Below, in pieces: positions 7,894-16,791 of a stretch of 64,000 bases of DNA. Location: the NCBI GenBank assembly GCA_031296935.1, contig JAVDPD010000026.1, positions 20,773-84,772 on the forward strand, in the 5' to 3' direction. This DNA comes from Cerasicoccus maritimus (GTDB taxonomy: Bacteria; Verrucomicrobiota; Verrucomicrobiia; Opitutales; Cerasicoccaceae). The notes under the pieces were generated by a model that was not told the DNA's origin, searched no databases, and saw only the letters and a list, made by a program, of their open reading frames with translations. Numbering within the stretch: position 1 is the stretch's first letter; each line of letters begins with the position of its first letter. Position numbers and translations under genes: made by a program.

Positions 7894-8631
7894 ATGGATA
7901 TTTCCGAAGCCCAGACCTATTTTCAACAAGCCACCGTGGTGGATCACTATGCCCGCGCAGTGAGCCGGGTAGGGCTGTGGAAAAGCGAAGAGCTGATTTT
8001 CAAGCGCTTGTTTCAGCCCGAGCAAAGCATTCTTGAACTTGGTTGCGGTGCCGGGCGCATTGGCATTGGCATGTGGGAGCTCGGCTACCAGCGTGTGCTG
8101 GCTACGGATTATTGTAAGGAAATGGTCGCCGAGGCGCGGCGCATCAACCAAGCCTTGGAATACGGCGTGCCCGTTCAACAAGCCGATGCGACGAACTTGC
8201 AGTTTGAGGATGGCGAATTCGACGGCGCGATCTTTGGCTTTAATGGCCTCATGCAAATCCCCGGGCGCGACAACCGCTTCCAAGCGATGCAGGAAATTAA
8301 CCGCGTGCTCAAGCCTGGGTCGTGGTTTGTCTTCACCGGCCATGACCGCAATCGGCATGGCCGCAAAAGCTTCTGGAAAGAAGAGCGCAAGCTGTGGATG
8401 AAGGGGCAGCAAAACCCGATGATCCAGGATTTCGGCGACCTCTACTATGAGAACGACGACGGCTACTGGATGTTTATCCATGCGGCGGATTCCAAGGAGG
8501 TAACGGCGGACTTGGAAGAGGCCGGCTTCCGCGTGGATGTGTCCGCGCTGCGCTCGGAAATTTGTTTGGAACCACCGGAAGTCCGTGATTTCTCAGACGA
8601 TACGCGCTTCTGGGTGGTTCAGAAGGTGTAA
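7894..8631 (+). CDS. SAM-dependent methyltransferase
   Basis: A 245-residue class I methyltransferase. Motif I is ILELGCGAGRIGIG, the acidic residue ending strand 2 is in LATDYCKEM, and the later strands are QADATNLQFEDGEFDGAIFG and INRVLKPGSWFVFTGHDRNR. The C-terminal part (ENDDGYWMFIHAADSKEVTA) resembles the substrate lid of small-molecule methyltransferases. The substrate is unknown. A GTG at 7870 is an alternative start; the ATG at 7894 (MDISEAQTYFQ) fits better. It stands alone between ribosomal genes and an exported protein. Confidence 0.85.
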   Translation: MDISEAQTYFQQATVVDHYARAVSRVGLWKSEELIFKRLFQPEQSILELGCGAGRIGIGMWELGYQRVLATDYCKEMVAEARRINQALEYGVPVQQADATNLQFEDGEFDGAIFGFNGLMQIPGRDNRFQAMQEINRVLKPGSWFVFTGHDRNRHGRKSFWKEERKLWMKGQQNPMIQDFGDLYYENDDGYWMFIHAADSKEVTADLEEAGFRVDVSALRSEICLEPPEVRDFSDDTRFWVVQKV

Positions 8632-8704
8632 ATCGGGGCTTCCCTTTTATCCGCGCGCCATTACGGTTTGGACCTTAATCATTCGTTGTTATACTAATTG
8701 CATC

Positions 8705-9427
8705 ATGAGATTTTACCGCACCATCGCCGTCCTCTTTATGGTATCTTCGTTCAGCGCCCTTCACGCTGATTCGCTCGAAGACTTTATGAAAAAAGCCCGC
8801 TCGCAGTTGGGGACCGAGAGCGCGCTTGATTCGGTGGAAACCATCCACTACAAAGGCAAAGTGATTTCCCCGACCGGCGAGGAGATGTCCGAGCTGGAAC
8901 TGGTCTTTGATAAGCCCAACCGCCAACTCCTCAAGGAAGTGCGCGGCGACGTCATTAACCAAACAGCGGTTAATGGCTACGAAGGCTACGTGATGAGCAA
9001 GGACCCGGCGAACCCCAACGGCCCGATGGTGCAGGTGCTGCGTCCTGGCCAGGTGAAGCGCCTCATGGCGAACGCCATTGAAAACCTGAACTTTTTTGAC
9101 GGCCCCGAGAAAATGCGCGGTGCTGAAATCATCGATGAGGGCATGGCCGACTACAACGGGGAGACCGTACGCAAAATCAAGTTTTCTTACCCACTGGGAT
9201 TGTACTACACACGTTATTTCGATCCCAAGTCAGGCAAGCTAATCGCTACGGTGAGCAGCGATGGTCTGACCATGGTGGAAAAGAATTCGCTGAGCGCTGG
9301 CGGCATCAAGTTTCCGAAGACTGTCGATACCTACGACGAAACGGGCAAGCTGCTGCGCACCGTTGAATTTAACGAAGTGACCGTGAACGAAAAGATCGAC
9401 GCGGGCATGTTCGATTTCCCGGAATAA
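8705..9427 (+). CDS. Exported LolA-like protein
   Basis: A 240-residue protein with a signal peptide (MRFYRTIAVLFMVSSFSALHA). The mature domain shows repeated amphipathic strands: SVETIHYKGKVISPTGEEM, LELVFDKPNRQLLKEVRGD, TAVNGYEGYVMS and GLYYTRYFDPKSGKLIATVS, ending in IDAGMFDFPE. It resembles the LolA/outer-membrane lipoprotein-sorting superfamily and is the second such protein in the window, after the one at 4.2-5.0 kb. The two are only distantly alike. It probably acts in the periplasm. The start is set by the signal peptide. Confidence 0.55.
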   Translation: MRFYRTIAVLFMVSSFSALHADSLEDFMKKARSQLGTESALDSVETIHYKGKVISPTGEEMSELELVFDKPNRQLLKEVRGDVINQTAVNGYEGYVMSKDPANPNGPMVQVLRPGQVKRLMANAIENLNFFDGPEKMRGAEIIDEGMADYNGETVRKIKFSYPLGLYYTRYFDPKSGKLIATVSSDGLTMVEKNSLSAGGIKFPKTVDTYDETGKLLRTVEFNEVTVNEKIDAGMFDFPE

Positions 9428-9482
9428 GCGCTCGTCCTAATTTCCAGTTGCGCGTGGGCGTTGGATTGCCCAAGTTGTGCGC

Positions 9483-10781
9483 ATGGAAATCCTAGAGTAT
9501 GGCCAGAAAGGCTTTGCGACGAAGTTAAAGCGCGCTTGCCCGTCCTTCCGCGCTTCGGAAGATGTGGCGGCGACCGTGCGCACCGTCATTGCCGACATTG
9601 AGAAAGAGGGCAACAAGGCAGTCTTCCGCTACACCGAAAAGTTCGATGGCGCGAAGCTCACGCCTAGCACGCTGCGCGTGAAGCAAGCAGAACTCGACGC
9701 CGCCCCGAAATCGCTCACGCCCACCCAGCGCAAGGCGATCAAAGAGGCAATTAAGTGCGTTAAGGATTTCCACCAAAAGACGCTGCCCAAGGCTTGGCGC
9801 GCGAAGAATCCGCACGGTGCGACCGTCGGCGAAGAATTTTACCCGATCCAGCGCGTGGGCCTCTACGTGCCCGGCGGCCAGGTGCCGCTGGTTTCGACTG
9901 TCGTCATGAGCGCTGTTTTGGCCAAGCTCGCCGGCTGCCCGGAGGTCGTGGTCTGCACGCCGCCGCAGAAAGATGGCTCGGTCAACCCCGGTTTGCTCGC
10001 CGCGCTGAAGCTATGCGGCGTGGACGAAGTTTACAAGATTGGCGGCGTCCAGGCGATTGCCGCGATGGCCATTGGCACGAAGTCCGTGCCCGCGGTCGAC
10101 AAGGTTTTCGGCCCCGGCAACGCCTACGTGATGGAAGCCAAGCGCGCGCTGTTTGGCCAAGTGGGCGTGGACCTCTTGCCCGGCCCGAGCGAAGTACTCG
10201 TCATCGGCGACTCGACCTCGAACCCCGCCTACATCGCGGCCGACCTCCTCGCCCAAGCCGAGCACGGCACCGGCAAGGAAAAGGTCTACCTCTGCGTCGG
10301 CAGCCGCAAGCAATACGACGCAATAGCGGCCGAGATTACGAAGCAGGCAGAAACACTTTCCCACAAGGACGCCGCGCTCGGTGTTTTGAAAAACCACGGC
10401 CTGTGCGTGATCACCAAGAGCGTCGAGCAGACGGTCGAGATCGCCAACTACATTGCACCGGAGCACTTGGAAATCCACGTAAAGCCCGAGACGCGCAAGG
10501 TGCTCGCCAAAAAGATCACCACCGCCGGTGCCATGCTCCTCGGCGGTGATACGCCGACCGTGCTGGGTGACTTCACCGCGGGCCCAAGCCACACGCTGCC
10601 GACGGACCGTACTGGTCGTTTCTTCGGCGGCATGCAGGTCACGGATTACATGCGCCGCACCAGCATCGTGCAATACAACCCCAAGGCCGCCAAGTTGGCG
10701 TGGCCGGTCGTCAAAGCCTTCTCCGAGATGGAGCAGCTCGACGCCCACGGTCGCAGCCTGCAAATGCGCGTGGAATCATGA
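9483..10781 (+). CDS. hisD: Histidinol dehydrogenase
   Basis: A 432-residue zinc enzyme that oxidises L-histidinol to L-histidine, the last two steps of histidine synthesis. The signature segments are LYVPGGQVPLVSTVVMSAV, IGGVQAIAAMAIGT, KVFGPGNAYV, LLAQAEHGTG (with zinc-ligand Gln and His), APEHLEIHV, GDFTAGPSHTLPT (zinc-ligand Asp) and the C-terminal LDAHGRSLQMR (zinc-ligand His). A GTG two codons upstream is possible. The stop overlaps the next start (ATGA). No other his gene is in the window. Confidence 0.97.
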   Translation: MEILEYGQKGFATKLKRACPSFRASEDVAATVRTVIADIEKEGNKAVFRYTEKFDGAKLTPSTLRVKQAELDAAPKSLTPTQRKAIKEAIKCVKDFHQKTLPKAWRAKNPHGATVGEEFYPIQRVGLYVPGGQVPLVSTVVMSAVLAKLAGCPEVVVCTPPQKDGSVNPGLLAALKLCGVDEVYKIGGVQAIAAMAIGTKSVPAVDKVFGPGNAYVMEAKRALFGQVGVDLLPGPSEVLVIGDSTSNPAYIAADLLAQAEHGTGKEKVYLCVGSRKQYDAIAAEITKQAETLSHKDAALGVLKNHGLCVITKSVEQTVEIANYIAPEHLEIHVKPETRKVLAKKITTAGAMLLGGDTPTVLGDFTAGPSHTLPTDRTGRFFGGMQVTDYMRRTSIVQYNPKAAKLAWPVVKAFSEMEQLDAHGRSLQMRVES

Positions 10782-11785
10782 GGCATTGGCGACAGGCCTT
10801 GCGGGTGCTCGCCTGCGTGATATTGACGGCCACGCTCTTTGCGGATGACGCGGAGCAGGCGGACGTCATCATCACCATTGGGCCAAACCTGCCCGCCGCG
10901 CCTGTTGTTGAAATGCTCCCGCCGCCTGTCGAGGCCGAGGACGATACCGAAGAGGCAGCGTCGCTCGACCCCGCGACGGCACCTGACCGTGATTACTTGT
11001 TCTCGCTGCTGCGGTATCTCTACCGCTGGCACATCGACGCCGCGATGCTGGCGGACGACTTCAATACGGCCGATAGCGTGGTCATCGCCTACCGCGAGTT
11101 AACGCCCGAAACCGACGACTCGGACAACAGCCGCTTTGGCGAAGTGATCGTGCCGATTGCGCGCACCCGCGTGATGCTCAAGCAGGCTGATTACCAGATC
11201 GAAGAGCTGGATTTGGAAGTCAAAAACCAGCGCTTCAACGTGGTCAACGTGATCTACGACCCCGAGCTGGAGTGGGACCATGAGGACTACCTCGTGCAGG
11301 TTTACACGGTCGACGAAGTCTTTGAGTGGCTGCACGAAACCCGTAACGATCAGCTGTTCCCGACGCGCGAATTGCTCAAAATGATTCGCGACGAAGTACG
11401 CGAGGAAGCCGGCGAAGAGCGCCCGGATTTGGTTAAGCCGAGCGAGCCGCAGGTAGTCTACCTTGCGCCGGTTTCGCCGGTGATCAACGAGGTCTGGATT
11501 TATTGGGAAACCGGCCAGCAGCTCATTCACTTTACATCTGACGATGATTTGGGCGACATCGACACCTGGCGCAGCGAGCTGCATCATGTGGAGCTGTTTG
11601 ACTTGCGCAAAGACGTAGTCGTATCGCCGTTGGAAAAGCCCGGCAGCAACGCCTACATCACCAAGGACTGGGCGGGCCGCGTGTTGTTCAACTGCGTGGT
11701 GTTGGGCGCGAAATTAATCCTCCCGCCCGAGGATCAACCCGAGGCAGAAATCATCATCGAGATCAGTTCCCCAGCCGAAGATTAA
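10778..11785 (+). CDS. Exported protein of unknown function
   Basis: A 335-residue protein with a signal peptide (MRHWRQALRVLACVILTATLFA), an acidic Pro/Glu-rich spacer (about 28-62), then a soluble domain with DYLFSLLRYLYRWHIDAAML, IEELDLEVKNQRFNVVNVIY and INEVWIYWETGQQLIHFTSD. I do not recognise the family. It is translationally coupled to hisD by an ATGA overlap although it is exported, so the shared transcript need not mean a shared pathway. Its predicted place is the periplasm or outer membrane. Confidence 0.6.
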   Translation: MRHWRQALRVLACVILTATLFADDAEQADVIITIGPNLPAAPVVEMLPPPVEAEDDTEEAASLDPATAPDRDYLFSLLRYLYRWHIDAAMLADDFNTADSVVIAYRELTPETDDSDNSRFGEVIVPIARTRVMLKQADYQIEELDLEVKNQRFNVVNVIYDPELEWDHEDYLVQVYTVDEVFEWLHETRNDQLFPTRELLKMIRDEVREEAGEERPDLVKPSEPQVVYLAPVSPVINEVWIYWETGQQLIHFTSDDDLGDIDTWRSELHHVELFDLRKDVVVSPLEKPGSNAYITKDWAGRVLFNCVVLGAKLILPPEDQPEAEIIIEISSPAED

Positions 11786-11916
11786 TTTCGGATCTTCGTC
11801 GGTATCCATTGGCTGGTCAGTTCGGCGCAGGCTTCGAGGAAATCCTGGCTCGGCGTGCCGCCCGCGATGATGTTGGGCCGTAGGACTTGCGTCGACGTCA
11901 CGAACGGATGGCGCAT
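11782..11916 (-). CDS. Possible 44-residue ORF or gene remnant
   Basis: An open frame of 44 codons, starting MRHPFVTSTQVLRP and containing NIIAGGTPSQDFLEACAELT. The same frame is open further upstream to about 11955 without a start. It has protein-like composition but no recognisable family, and it overlaps the exported gene by 4 bases. It may be the 3' end of a lost gene. No ribosome-binding site is evident. Confidence 0.25.
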   Translation of the reverse strand: MRHPFVTSTQVLRPNIIAGGTPSQDFLEACAELTSQWIPTKIRN

Positions 11917-11954
11917 ATTACAGGGGGCGAAAATGGGTTTGATGAAGCTGAAGC

Positions 11955-12683
11955 TTAGCTTTCGACCTTGTCTTTATCGTTTTCCTGGGCGTGCATGCAC
12001 TCTTCGAGCTTCAGGCCGGTGAGGCCCTCGATGCCCTTGAAGAGGGTCCACATTGCGTAGATGCTGATAGGCAAGGTGCAGGCACTGATGACCACAATAC
12101 TCACCCAGTATTGCGTGCCGACTTCAGCGTTGTAGGCCGCCTGGTCGATCAAAGGATCGGTCTTCACAATCATGCGAGTCAGAAAGAAATTGAGCGCAGC
12201 GCTGACCAGGAAGGATGCCGCGATGATCCACGTGCTGCGCAGCATTAGCTTGTCCATGGTGGACTGCTTGGCGGGCGTGTCTAGGTGGCTGTTGATTTTC
12301 TCCGTGTCGAAGAGCTCGGGGTTGTAGAGCAGTGCGTGGATCAGCGGGTTTTTTGTCTTGGTCGACGCCACGACGAAGATGCCGATCAGCAGTGGCATGA
12401 GTGTTTCCTTGATCGCAAAGACCATCGGGTCGAGCTTCATTAGGCTAATGCCGCCGGTGAGGAGCACTCCAACGGCACCGAGAATTGACAGCAGGTTACG
12501 CTTTTTGCGCTTCTGGTAGTCGTAGATGAAGTAGCCGACCGGAAACAGCAGCGCCAGCACCATGATAAGCGCTGGGTCGAGCGATGGCAGCCACTTGCTT
12601 CCCTTGTTGAGAATCAGGACGGGCAACAGCAGGTTGAAGCCGAGGTTGGCGAACAGGTTTTCGCGCTGTGGTGGTGGCGGCAT
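11955..12683 (-). CDS. VC0807-family membrane protein
   Basis: A 242-residue membrane protein with about six hydrophobic segments. Typical sequences are NLGFNLLLPVLILNKGSKWL, FPVGYFIYDYQKRKKRNLL, GAVGVLLTGGISLMKLDP and FAIKETLMPLLIGIFVVAS. This is the VC0807 pattern, distantly like intracellular septation protein A; function unknown. The ATG at 12683 is preferred to a TTG 12 codons upstream. It is transcribed divergently from coaB with an 85-base gap. Confidence 0.75.
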   Translation of the reverse strand: MPPPPQRENLFANLGFNLLLPVLILNKGSKWLPSLDPALIMVLALLFPVGYFIYDYQKRKKRNLLSILGAVGVLLTGGISLMKLDPMVFAIKETLMPLLIGIFVVASTKTKNPLIHALLYNPELFDTEKINSHLDTPAKQSTMDKLMLRSTWIIAASFLVSAALNFFLTRMIVKTDPLIDQAAYNAEVGTQYWVSIVVISACTLPISIYAMWTLFKGIEGLTGLKLEECMHAQENDKDKVES

Positions 12684-12768
12684 GCGAAGGGTGATCTCTT
12701 GCACAGGCGCGCTAGTCAACCCTCAAATAGGCGTTGCCTTGCGTGCGCGGGTGTTAATCGTATTGGTT

Positions 12769-13419
12769 ATGAGCATTACGCAGCCAGTTCGATGCCTGAT
12801 TACCGCCGGCCCCACCCGTGAGTGGCTCGACCCGGTTCGCTTTATAACGAACCCTTCAAGCGGCAAAATGGGCTACGCCATCGCCGAGGCTGCGCGCGAC
12901 CTTGGTTGGGCCGTAGAGCTGGTCAGTGGGCCGGTGGCGCTGGCCGCACCGGAAGGGGTAGAGCTGGAAAAGGTCGTTACCGGCACCGAGATGCTGGCGG
13001 CCGTGCAAAAGCGTTTTCCGCAGTGCGATGTGCTGATCAAGACCGCTGCCGTCTGCGACATGCGCCCCAAGCAAACCGCCGCGCATAAAGTAAAGAAAGG
13101 CGACATCTCCTTTACCGTCGAATTTGAGCCAACAGCCGACATTTTAAAGACCGTTGCTGCGGGCAAGCAGCCCAGCCAAACCGTTGTTGGCTTCGCCGCC
13201 GAGACACGTGATGTCGAAGACTACGCCCGCAAGAAGCTGGTGGCAAAGAACCTGGATTTCATCTGTGCGAACTCGGTCGCACAGGGTGGGGCGTTTGAGT
13301 CGGATTTCAACGAGATTGCGTTGATCAGTAAAGACGGCTCCAGTGTGAAGTTCGGCCCGGCGAGTAAGGCGGAAGTCGCCCGCCAATTAGTTGCCAAGTT
13401 GGCGAAACTGCTGCTTTAG
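12769..13419 (+). CDS. coaB: Phosphopantothenoylcysteine synthetase (stand-alone CoaB)
   Basis: A 216-residue protein matching only the C-terminal half of the usual bifunctional CoaBC. It joins 4'-phosphopantothenate to cysteine in coenzyme A synthesis. Diagnostic segments are [57 protein letters not shown] and ICANSV. No phosphopantothenoylcysteine decarboxylase (CoaC) domain is fused or adjacent, so that domain must be encoded elsewhere. The ATG at 12769 lies directly before the first strand. It converges with, and overlaps by 4 bases, the TerB gene. Confidence 0.9.
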   Translation: MSITQPVRCLITAGPTREWLDPVRFITNPSSGKMGYAIAEAARDLGWAVELVSGPVALAAPEGVELEKVVTGTEMLAAVQKRFPQCDVLIKTAAVCDMRPKQTAAHKVKKGDISFTVEFEPTADILKTVAAGKQPSQTVVGFAAETRDVEDYARKKLVAKNLDFICANSVAQGGAFESDFNEIALISKDGSSVKFGPASKAEVARQLVAKLAKLLL

Positions 13420-13814
13420 CTAGCCAAGCGCTGAATCATTTTCAGCATTTCCTGGTAAACTGCGGACTCGTCCCCATTGATGATGCTCACCATTTGGCGG
13501 ACGGCTTCTTCTTCCTCCGGGGCGATTTCGCCGTCGGAAATGAAGAGCTGATTGATCGCCTGGATGGCAAAACGGCGGTCTTTTTGGTCAGCGATTAACA
13601 GGCGCATATCGCGGAGCATCCGGATGCGCTCAGCCTCATAGATAGGGCGCTCAAGCATGGGCGCTAATTCTTCCCAGGTCGATTCATCGATACCTGGCAT
13701 ACGGATGATGAAATCACGGAGAAAGCGTTCTTCCTCCTCTTGGACGATCCCGTCGACCCAAGCTGCTGCAATGAGGACTTTGGCGACCGCTAAGGAAAGT
13801 TCTTGTTTGATCAT
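13416..13814 (-). CDS. TerB-domain protein
   Basis: A 132-residue all-helical protein with two acidic metal-binding-like loops: AAAWVDGIVQEEEERFLRDF and LFISDGEIAPEEEEAVRQMV. This is the TerB/DUF533 pattern (helix, D-G-x-x-x-x-E-E, helix). TerB was named for tellurite resistance, but most family members have no proven role; many are linked to membrane stress or the cell envelope. It is closely similar in design to the N-terminal half of the 311-residue TerB protein at 45.1 kb. No ter operon is present. Confidence 0.7.
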   Translation of the reverse strand: MIKQELSLAVAKVLIAAAWVDGIVQEEEERFLRDFIIRMPGIDESTWEELAPMLERPIYEAERIRMLRDMRLLIADQKDRRFAIQAINQLFISDGEIAPEEEEAVRQMVSIINGDESAVYQEMLKMIQRLAS

Positions 13815-13893
13815 TCGGCTCAGGAATTAATTGGATAATAAGCAACTCGCGCCAAAGTGCAAATCGGAAAAACCGGTGTGCAGTGACGATTTT

Positions 13894-14238
13894 TTAATGG
13901 TCGGAGAAGGCTTTGCCGTAGCGCGAAAAATCGGTTTCCGGCACGTCAAAAGTGGTGTCTTGCGCCTCAAAAATGCTGGGTTGAGTGACGCTGGGAAACT
14001 TTATGTCGCCGCTCAGGGAATCAAGTTCAACGCTGGATTGCGTCTTGGTCTGCGACTCAGCCTGGAGAGCCTGAATGGCGAGTGGTGGTGCGAACTCAGC
14101 CAGCCAGGTATTCGCGTAGGTTTGATCGGTAGGAGAAGCGATCAGGTAGCCATTGTTGTAGAGAGCATAGAGAGGAGACGCACAAGCAAATGACAGCGCC
14201 AATAAGGCCACTCGACTCATCGCGTTTTTCAAAAGCAT
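13894..14238 (-). CDS. Small exported protein
   Basis: A 114-residue protein with a signal peptide-like N-terminus (MSRVALLALSFACASPLYA from residue 7). The mature part is polar (TDQTYANTWLAEFAPPLAIQ, ESQTKTQSSVELDSL) and lacks cysteines. I do not recognise it. Starts at 14238 and 14220 are both possible. A stand-alone gene. Confidence 0.45.
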   Translation of the reverse strand: MLLKNAMSRVALLALSFACASPLYALYNNGYLIASPTDQTYANTWLAEFAPPLAIQALQAESQTKTQSSVELDSLSGDIKFPSVTQPSIFEAQDTTFDVPETDFSRYGKAFSDH

Positions 14239-14328
14239 ATATGTATTTCTAGCAAAAGTTTTCCTTCACGCAATGCAAAATACGCGTTCCTCCTTGCGCT
14301 GAGGATTAGAGACCCTACGGTATGGCGC

Positions 14329-15189
14329 ATGAACTCAATGACTGGTTACGGGCGCGCACAGGTAGAATGCCTCGGGCGTCTGGTGTCTCTGGAGATTTCC
14401 TCAGTTAATCGACGCAACCTTGAGCTGACCTCGTCGCTGCCCAGGGAATGGCAGGGCATGGAGCGCGTTATCGCCGAGCAAGTGCGCGCGCGGTTTGCAC
14501 GCGGCAAATTCCACGTGCAGTTGCAATTGCGTTCGATCAGCGGTCCCGAAACAGAGTGGGACGCCAACGCCATTCAACAGCGTTTCAAGGAGTTGCAGAA
14601 AATCGCGGGTGGCAGCCTTGATGCCGACGCCAGTTTCTGGCTCCGTCTGGCCGCCTACACGCAGGAAAATCAGGCTGATATCGACTGGGAGGATGCCTGG
14701 AACATTATCTCCGGGTCGCTGAGCGAAGCCCTCGATTCGCTGGCCAATATGCGTGCGGTGGAAGGCCAGGCTATGGCCTATGATATACGCGCCCGCCTCG
14801 AGCAAATGGAAGCTTGGCGCACAGAGATTTCCGGCCTATCGGGCAAGTCGGTCGACTACTACCGCGAGACGCTTATGGAACGTCTGAAAAAGGCTGGTTT
14901 AGAGTTGGAAATTGAAGACGAGCGTGTGCTCAAGGAAATTGCTATTTTCGCGGATCGTTGTGACGTGGAGGAGGAATTAACTCGTCTATCCAGTCACCTG
15001 ATGCAGTTTCAGGAGGCGCTCAAAAGCAGCGAGCCGGTGGGCCGTAAGCTGGATTTTATGTGCCAGGAAATCAACCGCGAGGTCAACACTATCGGCAGCA
15101 AAGCCAATAACCTGGAAATTACGCGTCTGGTCATCGAATGCAAGAATGAGCTGGAGCGCATCCGGGAGCAGGTTCAAAACATAGAATAA
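14329..15189 (+). CDS. yicC: YicC-family endoribonuclease-like protein
   Basis: A 286-residue protein with the N-terminal YicC signature MNSMTGYGRAQ, the NRRNLELTSSLP region, and the C-terminal DUF1732 signature GRKLDFMCQEINREVNTIGS followed by KANNLEITRLVIECKNELER. YicC-family members are stress-induced ribonucleases linked to small-RNA turnover in Escherichia coli. The usual downstream partner gmk is not present; a carotenoid desaturase gene follows 5 bases later instead, probably in the same transcript. Confidence 0.93.
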   Translation: MNSMTGYGRAQVECLGRLVSLEISSVNRRNLELTSSLPREWQGMERVIAEQVRARFARGKFHVQLQLRSISGPETEWDANAIQQRFKELQKIAGGSLDADASFWLRLAAYTQENQADIDWEDAWNIISGSLSEALDSLANMRAVEGQAMAYDIRARLEQMEAWRTEISGLSGKSVDYYRETLMERLKKAGLELEIEDERVLKEIAIFADRCDVEEELTRLSSHLMQFQEALKSSEPVGRKLDFMCQEINREVNTIGSKANNLEITRLVIECKNELERIREQVQNIE

Positions 15190-15194
15190 CGCCG

Positions 15195-16664
15195 ATGACC
15201 AGTCCGGTAATCGTCGTAGGTGGTGGATTAGGTGGGCTCAGCGCCGCGATATGCCTAGCGCATGCTGGGAAGAAGGTTACACTCTTGGAGCAGCACGACC
15301 GCCTCGGTGGTAAGTGTAATCTACGGGAGTGGGAGGGGTTCCAATTCGATACCGGGCCCTCACTACTCACGATGCCTTTCGTGCTCGATGAGCTCTTTGC
15401 CAAAGTCGGTCGCCGCCGTGAGGATTACTTGGAATTTACCCGCGTCACTCCAGCCTGCCGTTACTTTTTTACGAATGGTAAGACCTTTGATGCACCGGGC
15501 TCGCTGGAGACTTTTCGCGATGCCGTGGCGCAGGATTATCCACAGGACGTAGTTGGTTTCGACCGTTTCATGAAGTATTGCCGCGACCTGTGGGAGGTCA
15601 GCGGTCCGCTTTTTTTATTTAACCGTCTGGAGCCCGGACTGGTAACGAAGATTCGCCCCAAGCATGCCTTGGCCGGGCTTGCCGCAATGCGGCCTTGGAC
15701 ACTGCGTCAGGCCGTAGAGCACTACTTCAAGGCGCCGGAGCTGCGGCAGTTGTTCTCGCGCTATGCGACTTACAATGGATCAGATCCGTGGCGCACGCCA
15801 GCAACCTTCAACGTGATTAGTTACGTGGAGATGACCTTCGGCTCGTGGCATATACAGGGCGGCATTTACAAACTCGTGGAGGCGCTTGCGCAGGTCGCTG
15901 GAGAGCTGGGCGTTGATGTGCGCGCTGGAGTCGGCGTGGACGCTCTTCGTTTCACTCAAGGGCGCGTGGCGGGTGTTCGCTTGGTCGATGGGCGTGAGTT
16001 GGATGCAGAACGCGTCGTCGTCAATGCTGACGGTGTAACTGCTCTGACAGGGCCGTTGTTTCGCGAGCATCCCAAGGCCCTGAAGTGGAAGGCGAAATGG
16101 GAGCAGAGGGAGGCTTCAAGTAGTGGCGGTGTGCAGCTTTTGGCCATCGATGGAGAATGCGAGGCGCTGGCTTGCCACAACATTTTTTTTAACGAAAACT
16201 ACCGCCAGGAGTTTACGGATCTTTTTGAGGCACCGCAGCCATTACGTGATCCGACGATTTACGTCGCCGCGCCGTGCAAAATTGATCCCAGTCAAGCGCC
16301 CAAAGGCAAGGAAGCTTGGTTTGTGTTGGTCAATGCGCCTGACACTCAAAGCTCGCCGGGATGGCCAGGTGATTACGATGCCCATGTGCGTCAGCGCCTG
16401 GCCGAGCGCCTGCCATGGTTCCATGAGAATCGGGTGATTTGGAGTGAAAGCCTGCCGCCGAGTTATTTACGCGATACCTATGGCTCCTGGCGCGGTGCGA
16501 TCTACGGGCCGTCCTCGAATAACCGTCGCGCGGCGTTTTTGCGTCTTCCGATCAGATGTCCGGCAAAGGGTGTTTTCTTTGCTGGTGGGTCCGCTCATCC
16601 GGGTGGCGGGATGCCCTTGGTGTTAACGAGTGGGCGATTAGCGGCGGAATTGGCCGCACGTTAA
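15195..16664 (+). CDS. CrtI-family carotenoid desaturase/oxidase
   Basis: A 489-residue FAD-dependent enzyme. The dinucleotide-binding loop is IVVGGGLGGLSAAICLAHAG (residues 6-25) followed by LLEQHDRLGGKCNLRE. The C-terminal signature is GVFFAGGSAHPGGGMPLVLT. These are hallmarks of phytoene desaturase-like enzymes (CrtI, CrtN, CrtP, CrtD). The exact substrate cannot be decided from sequence alone. The only isoprenoid synthesis genes in the window are hpnC and hpnDE, so a C30 (squalene-type) substrate is possible. It lies 5 bases downstream of yicC and ends next to a mobile-element remnant. Confidence 0.85.
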   Translation: MTSPVIVVGGGLGGLSAAICLAHAGKKVTLLEQHDRLGGKCNLREWEGFQFDTGPSLLTMPFVLDELFAKVGRRREDYLEFTRVTPACRYFFTNGKTFDAPGSLETFRDAVAQDYPQDVVGFDRFMKYCRDLWEVSGPLFLFNRLEPGLVTKIRPKHALAGLAAMRPWTLRQAVEHYFKAPELRQLFSRYATYNGSDPWRTPATFNVISYVEMTFGSWHIQGGIYKLVEALAQVAGELGVDVRAGVGVDALRFTQGRVAGVRLVDGRELDAERVVVNADGVTALTGPLFREHPKALKWKAKWEQREASSSGGVQLLAIDGECEALACHNIFFNENYRQEFTDLFEAPQPLRDPTIYVAAPCKIDPSQAPKGKEAWFVLVNAPDTQSSPGWPGDYDAHVRQRLAERLPWFHENRVIWSESLPPSYLRDTYGSWRGAIYGPSSNNRRAAFLRLPIRCPAKGVFFAGGSAHPGGGMPLVLTSGRLAAELAAR

Positions 16665-16670
16665 GTATGT

Positions 16671-16791
16671 GCGCGAGAAACCAATGAAGCTTGGCGGGGA
16701 AAAGCACTGCGGTAGGCATAAAGGAAATTGGAAGAACGCAGCGTTGGCACACTTGATTATTCGGCCAGGTTAGATGGAAACTGCTTCGCTA
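16671..16791. mobile_element. MITE-like element, copy A (truncated)
   Basis: Shares blocks with copies at 24319-24590 and 31595-31732: GAAACCAATGAAGC, GGAAAAGC, ATTGGAAG and, at the right end, TTCGGCCAGGTTAGATGGAAA then GCTAG (split here as TTCGGCCAGGTTAG and ATGGAAA). The right end falls in a CTAG whose TAG is the stop codon of the minus-strand gene at 16789. The left end is not recognisable. Confidence 0.6.
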
